Source: JAITVM01 sp031551135
Lineage (GTDB): Bacteria > Bacillota > Clostridia > Lachnospirales > JAITVM01
DNA length: 64,000 nt
NCBI GenBank assembly: GCA_031551135.1
Contig: JAVBOA010000020.1
Span: forward strand, 1-64,000
Reading direction: 5' to 3'
A program made the position numbers and the translations under genes. Below the pieces are notes generated by a model that saw only the letters and a program-made list of their open reading frames with translations, made no database searches and was not told the DNA's origin. Shown here in pieces: positions 1-6,591 of the stretch (its first letter is position 1; every line of letters starts with the position of its first letter).

Positions 1-1
1 A

Positions 2-283
2 AAGGAACAAAAAGGAATTTTGAAAAGTATGGCTTCAAGAGAGGCTTTTTTAAGTGATCCTTTACATAGAGTCAGATTTGTTTATACACCAAAACATTGT
101 TCGTGGCTAAATCAAATAGAATGTTGGTTTAGTATAATCACAAGAAATCTTTTGAATAGAAGATATTCATTTACATCTCTTAATCATCTTGAAGAAAAAA
201 TTAAATCTTTTATTGAATACTACAATTTATATCTAAATAAACCGTTCAAATGGAATTACAAAGGTAAACTTCTCAAAGTTTGA
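2..283 (+). mobile_element. IS630-family transposase, C-terminal fragment
   Basis: This is the C-terminal part of a DDE transposase of the IS630 (Tc1/mariner-like) type. The reading frame is open to the left edge of the window, so the N-terminal part lies outside. The segment carries the family hallmarks FVYTPKHCSWLNQIECWFS, with the Glu of the DDE triad in NQIE, and a C-terminal FIEYYN...KPFKWNYKGK tail. The stop is at 281-283. A possible internal TTG at 20 is not a true start, because the frame continues upstream with residues typical of the family. The element ends shortly after the stop, where aldo/keto reductase sequence begins. Whether the full-length transposase is intact cannot be seen. 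Confidence 0.88.
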
Positions 284-297
284 ATTTTATTATATAG

Positions 298-549
298 GTC
301 GATATATTTAAGTGGCATTGTACTAGCTTTGCTATCGGCAGAACAACGGGATGGATGCAGTATTTGAATATCGTTGGACTGATGGCAAATAATGCAAGAT
401 TCGCGAGCGATTGCATCGGCTGCAGAAAATGCGAAAGTCATTGTCCGCAGGGAATCAAAATCAGCGAAGAGCTGAAACTTGTAAAACGCCGCTTGGAATT
501 GCCGGGAATAAAACCCATTTCTAAATTATTTTATAAATTTGCTAAATAG
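298..549 (+). pseudogene. Aldo/keto reductase, 3' remnant with 4Fe-4S domain
   Basis: The last roughly 80 codons of an aldo/keto reductase of the type with a C-terminal ferredoxin-like domain. The cluster motif CIGCRKCESHCPQGI is visible, followed by a basic amphipathic tail (EELKLVKRRLE) typical of these enzymes. The TIM-barrel catalytic domain (Asp-Tyr-Lys-His tetrad) is missing. The open frame starts directly after the transposase fragment and has no proper start or ribosome binding site; the ATG at 355 is internal to the conserved region. The simplest reading is that the IS630 element inserted into, or recombined with, the gene and left only its 3' end. Confidence 0.75.
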
Positions 550-567
550 TGAGAAACTGAAAAATTT

Positions 568-1116
568 TTAAATTGAATTTGTCTTATTTTTAAAAATTAA
601 TTTTGAAACAATATCGACAATATAATAAGAAATAACGGCGACCAATACTCCGTGTAACGCTCCGGCTAAAACATCCGTTGCATAATGTATACCAAGATAA
701 ACTCTTGTGAAAGCCGTAAAAACTGCGGACGAAATTAATAATATCCTTGCCCATTTCGGAGAATAAAAGCAGAGTGAAAATGCTGCGGCAAAAGCAAACG
801 ATGAATGTCCGGAAGGAAACGAATACGTAGTTGACGGAGGACCGATAAGTTTTGCCCATTCAAATTGTTCATATGGACGTATGCGCTGAAATATATTTTT
901 CCACAGCCTCTCGACTAATAATGGGGATAAAATCATTGCGATTGCACCTGTAACTGCGGATTTTCGGGTAGTTTTAAATAAAAATAAAATAACTGTCAGT
1001 AAAATTAGTATATGCTGTAAATTATCTGTCCACAAAAGAATAAAATTGTCGAGCCGAACGGGCGTGCTTAAATTTGAAAAAAACCTTAATATTGCGGTAT
1101 CAAAATCATTAACCAT
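568..1116 (-). CDS. PAP2-family phosphatase (undecaprenyl-diphosphatase type)
   Basis: A 182-residue integral membrane phosphatase. The three PAP2 motifs are complete: K73-x6-RP at 80-81, PSGH at 101-104 and TR-x5-H144-xxx-D148. Several hydrophobic segments surround them. Enzymes of this type remove phosphate from undecaprenyl diphosphate or phosphatidylglycerophosphate at the membrane face; the exact substrate is an inference. The start chosen is the ATG whose complement is at 1114-1116, because AAGGAAAA lies 6-8 bases upstream and the family N-terminus begins here. The longer frame to 1530 is an antisense shadow of the neighbouring kinase gene. It is divergent from that kinase, with about 43 bp between starts. 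Confidence 0.87.
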   Translation of the reverse strand: MVNDFDTAILRFFSNLSTPVRLDNFILLWTDNLQHILILLTVILFLFKTTRKSAVTGAIAMILSPLLVERLWKNIFQRIRPYEQFEWAKLIGPPSTTYSFPSGHSSFAFAAAFSLCFYSPKWARILLISSAVFTAFTRVYLGIHYATDVLAGALHGVLVAVISYYIVDIVSKLIFKNKTNSI

Positions 1117-1159
1117 TTCGTTTTCCTTTCGTAAATGTACTATAGCTAGGAGGGAAGTT

Positions 1160-1537
1160 GTGAAAAATTCCTCTTTTTCACGAAGTTTTGCAAATGCTTT
1201 TTCAGGACTGAAAACAGTTTTCAAAGTAGAAAGAAATATAAAAATACAGGCTTTTATTGGCTTAGCCGCCATAGCGGCAGGTATTTTTTTTAAAATCTCA
1301 AAAGTGGAAATGCTGATTGTTATGCTTTGCTGTATGGCCGTCATTTCTTTGGAGATTGTAAATAGTGCAATCGAACGTGTAGTGGATTTAGCAAGCCCGC
1401 AATATAACGAACTCGCAAAATATGCAAAAGATTTCGCCGCGGGCGCGGTACTGTATTGCTCGATATGCGCTTCTATTATAGGCTTAATTATTTTTGTGCC
1501 GTATTTAATCGAATTTACTCTTCTACACATTTTATAA
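1160..1537 (+). CDS. dgkA: Diacylglycerol kinase / undecaprenol kinase (DgkA family)
   Basis: A 125-residue small membrane kinase with three hydrophobic helices. The signature EIVNSAIERVVDL (Glu65, Asn68, Glu72) matches the catalytic and metal-binding region of the DgkA family. In Gram-positive bacteria this family mainly phosphorylates undecaprenol (UdpK). The start is GTG at 1160, with a perfect AGGAGG at 1148-1153 six bases upstream. The longer frame from 1046 reads back through the divergent PAP2 gene and is not credible. The pair with the PAP2 phosphatase suggests undecaprenyl phosphate or lipid phosphate homeostasis. A terminator follows at 1559. Confidence 0.9.
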   Translation: MKNSSFSRSFANAFSGLKTVFKVERNIKIQAFIGLAAIAAGIFFKISKVEMLIVMLCCMAVISLEIVNSAIERVVDLASPQYNELAKYAKDFAAGAVLYCSICASIIGLIIFVPYLIEFTLLHIL

Positions 1538-1558
1538 TTAAAAAATTTTTTATATTAT

Positions 1559-1605
1559 TATAGCATATTTTATGTTATCTCCAAATGATATGCTATAATT
1601 TTTAT
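1559..1605 (+). terminator. Rho-independent terminator after dgkA
   Basis: A perfect 10-bp stem, TATAGCATAT at 1559-1568 and ATATGCTATA at 1588-1597, is followed by ATTTTTATT. It sits 22 bp after the dgkA stop. Confidence 0.7.
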
Positions 1606-1719
1606 TATCTCTCGAAAATTTGTAAGGCAAATATAGAAAATCAGTCGATAAAATGCCAAGATGAATGAAACATTTTTTTCCGTCTTTTAGAATGGAAATA
1701 ATATAAGAGGATGTGAATT

Positions 1720-2721
1720 ATGAAACTGAATGAGGAAGATTTAAAGTATTTTATAACTGAAAAAATAAGACTCCGTCCGGGAATGTATGTTGGTTCTACA
1801 TCAAGCTATGGAGTTCTTAACTTGATTTTTTATATGATTGAAGACTTTATAGAAGAGCAAAGTTCTCTAATATTGAAATTTCAAATCCATGAAAACAATA
1901 TTTTTGAGATTTCGAGCAGCCGGCCATTTGAAATAAAGTTTAGTTATGGAATTTTAATAGCGCAGGCACTCTCAAGCTTTTTTGAGGTTACGCTTTATAA
2001 TAATACTTTAAGATATGAAAAGGGGATTTTAATTTCGGAAAAAGAGGGTTCTTCTGATTCTGAATATCCGCTACATATTTTGTTCGAACCTGACAAAAGC
2101 ATATTTAATTATAAATTAATTGAATACCACCAAATTTATCATCGGTGCAAAGAACTGGCTCAGCTGAACAATAATGTAACTTTTATTTTGAATGACAAAG
2201 AAAACAAGAATACTATTCATTATGATAATGGCATTCTGGAAATATTGAAGGAGAATATATATGATTTTTATTTAAATTGGAGAGGTACAGTGAGTATGAA
2301 TTTTGATATAAGTGGCATACAAATATCCGCTGCAATTTTCTACTATTTTGAAAGTGATTGTGCATTGAGCTTTGTAAATAATCATAGAACATTTGAAGGG
2401 GGTACTCATGTTCAGGGTTCAATCGACGGTATCTTCGATGCATTTAAAATTTATATTCGAAAGCACAATGATAATTTAGTAAAAATTGAAAGAAGAGACG
2501 TCGTGGAAGGCTTGAATTATGTAATAAGTATAAAAATACGGAATCCAAGCTTTGCGGGAGCAACCAAACGTCAATTGACCAACGTTGAGATAAAATCGAT
2601 TCTCAAAAAAGCTGTTTCGGAAAAACTCTTGGAGATACTTGAAAAAGATACAAGTTTTTTTGAGGAGTCAAGAGTTTTAGAAAAAGTAAGGTTTAGGGAA
2701 ACTATGAAAAGATTAAAATGA
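1720..2721 (+). CDS. Degenerate GyrB/ParE-like protein without TOPRIM
   Basis: A 333-residue protein collinear with the N-terminal half of DNA gyrase subunit B. It keeps the entry motif RLRPGMYVGST (residues 17-27) and the transducer-domain landmarks NNHRTFEGGTH, RRDVVEGLNYVISIKI and the loop GATKRQLTNVE, which corresponds to the QTK loop. The Bergerat ATPase residues are largely lost: the VDNAIDE box reads IEDFIEE, the DDGRGI motif is absent, and the GGLHGVGxxVVNALS lid is reduced to a short remnant. No TOPRIM or C-terminal gyrase region follows. It ends normally with a stop and has an AGAGGATG ribosome binding site. Role unknown; it may be a regulatory or inhibitory gyrase paralogue or a decaying duplicate. 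Separate from its neighbours. Confidence 0.8.
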   Translation: MKLNEEDLKYFITEKIRLRPGMYVGSTSSYGVLNLIFYMIEDFIEEQSSLILKFQIHENNIFEISSSRPFEIKFSYGILIAQALSSFFEVTLYNNTLRYEKGILISEKEGSSDSEYPLHILFEPDKSIFNYKLIEYHQIYHRCKELAQLNNNVTFILNDKENKNTIHYDNGILEILKENIYDFYLNWRGTVSMNFDISGIQISAAIFYYFESDCALSFVNNHRTFEGGTHVQGSIDGIFDAFKIYIRKHNDNLVKIERRDVVEGLNYVISIKIRNPSFAGATKRQLTNVEIKSILKKAVSEKLLEILEKDTSFFEESRVLEKVRFRETMKRLK

Positions 2722-2740
2722 AACTTTATTTAATCATTTT

Positions 2741-2818
2741 TATACTGTCGAACGATTTTTTACATCCGCTCTGCGTTGTTAGGTAAACATGTGAACTTTG
2801 TTTTCCTTTGTCAGTATA
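2741..2818. repeat. Small repeat family B, copy 1 (78 bp)
   Basis: Starts TATACTG and ends CAGTATA, forming terminal inverted repeats. It shares the blocks GAACGATT, TTAGGTA and TGTGAACTTTGTTTTC with the copy at 39395-39488. It lies just after the GyrB-like gene. Confidence 0.6.
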
Positions 2819-2844
2819 GAAGCATTAAGTAATTATGCAATAAT

Positions 2845-2882
2845 AAATGAGAGTTGATTAACACCTTCTCTCATTTTTTTGT
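2845..2882 (+). terminator. Rho-independent terminator
   Basis: Stem AAATGAGAG / CTCTCATTT around a 14-base loop, followed by a run of T. It probably ends transcription from the GyrB-like gene. Confidence 0.75.
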
Positions 2883-3151
2883 GCCGGCGAGAAAACCCAA
2901 ATTTTTCTTTAGTGCAAAATCTATAGATTTTACAATCAAATAAAGAAAATAAATATGAATTTTTTCCATATTGCACAAATGTATTAAATATCATGCCGTT
3001 TTAAATTCGTTTGGCAAGGAAGATGTATTTAATTAGCAATACATTTTCAGGTGATGAAATTGATTTTTATTGTATATTTAGACAAATCGCAAGTTGTTTT
3101 TTTGTTCAATAAGTATGAAAATGTTAAAAAAGTATTAGAAATTTGTGACAT

Positions 3152-3180
3152 TTGACAAACAGATTTGAATTTGCTACAAT
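3152..3180 (+). promoter_or_regulatory. Sigma-A-type promoter of the mannoside importer operon
   Basis: TTGACA at 3152-3157, a 17-base spacer, and TACAAT at 3175-3180. The expected transcription start lies just before the palindromic operator at 3194. Confidence 0.75.
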
Positions 3181-3193
3181 CTTCTTAACGTTA

Positions 3194-3209
3194 TAACATT
3201 ATAATGTTA
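3194..3209. promoter_or_regulatory. Palindromic operator, probably for the GntR regulator
   Basis: A perfect 16-bp palindrome, TAACATTATAATGTTA, just downstream of the -10 box. A nearly identical site lies in front of the gntR-type gene (9146-9161), which suggests shared repression by that regulator. Confidence 0.65.
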
Positions 3210-3286
3210 GTCAGTTTAAATAAATTATCAATCAACTGTTCAATGAATAATTTCATCGAATCAAATTAATTTTAGGAGGTAATAAA

Positions 3287-4588
3287 ATGCTTAAAAAGAG
3301 AATCGCACTATCAGCAGCGCTACTTGCATTTGTGATGGGAATCACAGCCTGCAGCGGAGAGAAAGCGCCTGTACAATCAGGAGATGAAGGCACTGAAGTA
3401 TCGGCAAATGAAAACTCAGGCGCAGCGTCAGGAGGAAAGATTAACTTCTGGCTTGACAAACTTGGCGAATCAGAAAAGATTCAAGCAATAACAGATGTAT
3501 GGTCTGCAAACTCTGATGTAGAGGTTGCAATCCAAAACTATCCTGACACAGCCGCATATCAAACAGCTATGCAACAAGCTATTGACAGCCCGGAAGGCCC
3601 CGGAATGTTCACATGGTGGAGCGGAAGCCAGCTTGAAACACTTGCCAAAAACGGGAAGATTGAAGACTTGACAGCAGAATGGGATAGCTACATTGCAAAC
3701 GGCGTTTCAGCAGACATCAAAGATGCTTTTACAATCGATGGAAAGGCTTATGCAGCACCATACAGCGTGCTTTATAATGTAATATTGTACAACAAAGAAG
3801 CATTTACAAAGGCCGGCATAACTGAGGAGCCAAAGACATTCGATGAATTCTTGAGTGCTTGTGAAAAACTCAAAGCGGCCGGAATCACTCCAATCGGTCT
3901 TAAAAATGATTCATGGGCAAGTTTCATATGGTTTCAACAAATGCTTGGTTCGTATGACCCACAATTATACATAGACGTTTGCTCCGGCGCAAAGAAATAT
4001 ACAGACCCTGATGTAGTCAAGGTTATGGAAATATGGAAAGATATGTTTGATAAAGGTTATTTTGCAAAACCAATCGGATACATGGATAACTATAAATCAC
4101 TTGCACAAGGAACATCGGCAATGATTCTTGAGCCAAGCACAACAGTGACAGACCTTGTTCAAAACTTTGGCCTTGTTTCGGGTGAAACAATTGACGTTAT
4201 GTCTCTTCCAAGCATGTCGGGCAAAAAAAGTGTAATTTATTTTGAAGCATCACCAATCTGCGTTTCAACTGCAAGCAAAGAAAAAGATAACGCAAAAACA
4301 GCTCTCAGCGACTTTTTCAAAAAAGATACTCAAAACGAACTTTTGACACAAACAGGTATTGCGAACACATCACAAGTTGAGCTTAATGATCCGTCAATCG
4401 GAAAGACAGTACAAATGGCAGCAGATTCTGCCAACTATCAATTGATATTGAGATATTATGAAAACACTCCTGAAGATTTGAGAAACTATGCACTTGACGA
4501 ATTATCAAGATTCATGTATTCCGGCGCGCCAATCGACGAGGTTCTCGGAAACATTCAAAAAATTGCGGACGAAGCTTTTGCGAAATAA
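3287..4588 (+). CDS. Sugar ABC transporter substrate-binding lipoprotein
   Basis: A 433-residue extracellular solute-binding protein of the carbohydrate type (family 1, MalE-like). It begins with a lipoprotein signal peptide ending in ITAC with the lipidated Cys22, so the mature protein is anchored to the outer face of the membrane. The body shows family features such as an SLPSMSGK segment and a C-terminal helical region. AGGAGG stands in front of the ATG. Two MalF/MalG-type permeases and alpha-mannosidase-like enzymes follow, so an alpha-mannoside or manno-oligosaccharide ligand is inferred, not shown. Expression is probably controlled by the operator at 3194. Confidence 0.9.
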   Translation: MLKKRIALSAALLAFVMGITACSGEKAPVQSGDEGTEVSANENSGAASGGKINFWLDKLGESEKIQAITDVWSANSDVEVAIQNYPDTAAYQTAMQQAIDSPEGPGMFTWWSGSQLETLAKNGKIEDLTAEWDSYIANGVSADIKDAFTIDGKAYAAPYSVLYNVILYNKEAFTKAGITEEPKTFDEFLSACEKLKAAGITPIGLKNDSWASFIWFQQMLGSYDPQLYIDVCSGAKKYTDPDVVKVMEIWKDMFDKGYFAKPIGYMDNYKSLAQGTSAMILEPSTTVTDLVQNFGLVSGETIDVMSLPSMSGKKSVIYFEASPICVSTASKEKDNAKTALSDFFKKDTQNELLTQTGIANTSQVELNDPSIGKTVQMAADSANYQLILRYYENTPEDLRNYALDELSRFMYSGAPIDEVLGNIQKIADEAFAK

Positions 4589-4648
4589 TTTCAAATCAAC
4601 TTTTCGCAATATTATTGTATTGCTGCAATTACACAGTTAGCTTATACA

Positions 4649-4747
4649 GCGGTTTGATTTTTTACTGACTATTATATCTTGTTTTCGACTATATATAATC
4701 AAAAAAAATCAAACCGCAAAGTATCCATATATTGTTAAAATGCTATA
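4649..4747. repeat. Repeat family C, hairpin copy in the importer operon
   Basis: GCGGTTTGATTTTTT on the left pairs with AAAAAAATCAAACCGC on the right, about 45 bases apart. The right part continues with a CCATATATTGTTAAAATG segment that recurs at 10140-10190 and, less exactly, at 62345-62402 and 54268-54318. It lies between the binding-protein gene and the permeases and could reduce permease expression. Confidence 0.55.
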
Positions 4748-4865
4748 ACGATTCTAATGCAGAAATCCTATCCTCAAAAGATGGCTGCTCGAATTTCTCA
4801 GTCTTATCAGTTCTTTTTTGAATTGGAAATCCGCTGGCTTTAATAACCTTAAAGGGAGTGAAGCA

Positions 4866-5738
4866 ATGAACAGAAAAAAAAATAAGACATTAAAGAACTA
4901 CTTATATCTTATGCCGGCAGTACTGCTTGTTGTTGTATTCTTTATATCATCTATAATTTACACAATACGTCTCAGCTTTTATGAATGGGATGGATTTTCT
5001 GAAATGAATTTTGTGGGGGTGCAAAATTATATTTATCTTTTTCAAGACCCCAACTTCAAAGTTTCTGTGATTAACACCATAATATGGGTGGTTTGCTCAT
5101 TGATTATATCGCTGGTTGTTCCCCTTATTTTTGCAATTTTGATATTAAAAAGTTCATGGATCACCGGCTTTAAAAATATTTTTTACTTTCCGACAGCTCT
5201 TTCGGGCGCAGTTGCAGGTATTATCGTTGCTTCGATGATTTCGATTTATGGAATTCCACAGATTTTCGGATTGCTTGGGTTTGAGAGTCTGGTTTGTGAC
5301 TGGCTCGCTATTCCCTATGTTAATACCTTTATAATGATTTTGATGGGCACATGGCAGGGAATCGGTCTGAACATGGTTTTGTTCATTGCGGGGCTAAACA
5401 GCATACCCCAATCGCCGATTGAAGCGGCAACGATAGACGGTGCAGGCGTTTACAAACTCTATGCAAACGTTGTTCTGCCCTTGCTTAAGCCAACCATTAT
5501 TGTTGTTTTGCTAATGTCATTGGTCAACAGCTTCAAAGTTTTTGACCAGATTTGGGTTATGACAAAAGGCGGCCCATACAGAACATCCGAAACTCTTGCG
5601 CTGACAATGTATCAAGAATCCTTCATCAGAAACAAGTTTGGAATTGGCTCTGCAGTTGCTGTAATTTTGACAGCTGTAATTTTAATTATATCGTATTTTA
5701 ATATTAAAAACACTTTCAATGAAAACGAAATGATATAG
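4866..5738 (+). CDS. Sugar ABC transporter permease (MalF-like)
   Basis: A 290-residue permease with six predicted membrane helices. The EAA-loop signature typical of binding-protein-dependent permeases is present as EAATIDGAGVYKLYANVVLPLLKP (read in two parts: EAATIDGAG and VVLPLLKP). The start is the ATG at 4866, preceded by AAGGGAGTG; the frame extends upstream to 4818 without a ribosome binding site. It pairs with the next permease. No ATPase gene is in the locus, so a shared MsmX/MsmK-type ATPase encoded elsewhere is the likely partner. Confidence 0.9.
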   Translation: MNRKKNKTLKNYLYLMPAVLLVVVFFISSIIYTIRLSFYEWDGFSEMNFVGVQNYIYLFQDPNFKVSVINTIIWVVCSLIISLVVPLIFAILILKSSWITGFKNIFYFPTALSGAVAGIIVASMISIYGIPQIFGLLGFESLVCDWLAIPYVNTFIMILMGTWQGIGLNMVLFIAGLNSIPQSPIEAATIDGAGVYKLYANVVLPLLKPTIIVVLLMSLVNSFKVFDQIWVMTKGGPYRTSETLALTMYQESFIRNKFGIGSAVAVILTAVILIISYFNIKNTFNENEMI

Positions 5739-5757
5739 CAGAGGAAAGGAGGCTCAT

Positions 5758-6579
5758 ATGGAGAAACGATCGGCAAATTCAAGAACACTGATTAATTTAT
5801 TATTATCAATTTTTGCAACCATCTGGGTATTTCCTGTTATATTCACGCTCTTGGGCAGTGTGAAAACAAAACAGGAATATAATATGGGAAATTTTTGGGA
5901 TTGGCCAAAAAGCTTCCATTTGGTTGAGAACATAAAGAATATAAACGGAAGAATAAATTTGATGGACGGTATGCTAAACAGCTTGCTCTATGCTTTTACA
6001 GGAGCGGTTTTATGCGTTATTATTTCATTATTGGCAGCATATGCTATTTCTCATTTGGAAATAAAGTTTAGAATGTTTTGGTTTCTTTTGATTTACAGCG
6101 GAACAATATTCCCTTTTCAAATCTATCTGATACCCGTTTATAAAGGCTATTCTTACACAGGTCTTTATGATACAAGGTTTGGTATGGTTTTGTTTTACAC
6201 AGCCATTTGTGTACCTTTTGCAATGTTTGTTTTCAGAAACTTTTTTATAGGCATCTCAAAAGAAATTTGTGAATCAGCCAAAATTGACGGAGCATCCGAC
6301 CTTAGTGTACTTATTAATATATTCGTGCCAATGTCTGTTGCCCCTATTTCGGTAGTCTTCTTGTCGCAGTTTAACTGGATTTGGAACGAGCTTATGTTTG
6401 GCTTGACCTTCACGAAGTCGCCCGAAATAAGACCTGTTATGGCTGCTGTTTCATTAGTGGGAAAATCAAGCATACCGGAAGTTCTGTGTGCTTGTATTAT
6501 AGCATCATTGCCAACTATTGGCCTGTTCATGCTTTTGCAGAAAAACTTTGAATCGGGCTATGCATATCAAGGAAAATAG
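5758..6579 (+). CDS. Sugar ABC transporter permease (MalG-like)
   Basis: A 273-residue membrane permease and partner of the preceding gene. Hydrophobic helices alternate with loops, and the EAA motif reads CESAKIDGASDLSVLINIFVP in the usual place (ESAKIDGAS, then NIFVP). The ATG follows AAAGGAGG with good spacing, 19 bp after the first permease stop. It forms the translocation channel with the MalF-like subunit. The C-terminus (LLQKNFESGYAYQGK) resembles the usual QRYFVxGxxxGAVKG ending of MalG-type proteins but is shortened. Confidence 0.9.
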   Translation: MEKRSANSRTLINLLLSIFATIWVFPVIFTLLGSVKTKQEYNMGNFWDWPKSFHLVENIKNINGRINLMDGMLNSLLYAFTGAVLCVIISLLAAYAISHLEIKFRMFWFLLIYSGTIFPFQIYLIPVYKGYSYTGLYDTRFGMVLFYTAICVPFAMFVFRNFFIGISKEICESAKIDGASDLSVLINIFVPMSVAPISVVFLSQFNWIWNELMFGLTFTKSPEIRPVMAAVSLVGKSSIPEVLCACIIASLPTIGLFMLLQKNFESGYAYQGK

Positions 6580-6591
6580 AGGAGGAAATTT

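Larger units (their letters stand above)
2722..3286. other. Intergenic region, 565 bp
   Basis: Holds repeat family B copy 1, a terminator at 2845, and the promoter and operator of the following sugar importer gene. The AT-rich segment between about 2890 and 3140 shows no gene that I can support. Confidence 0.6.

Noticed and set aside
1046..1159. Long N-terminal extension of dgkA
   Set aside because: It overlaps the divergent PAP2 gene and precedes a perfect AGGAGG with a GTG start at 1160.
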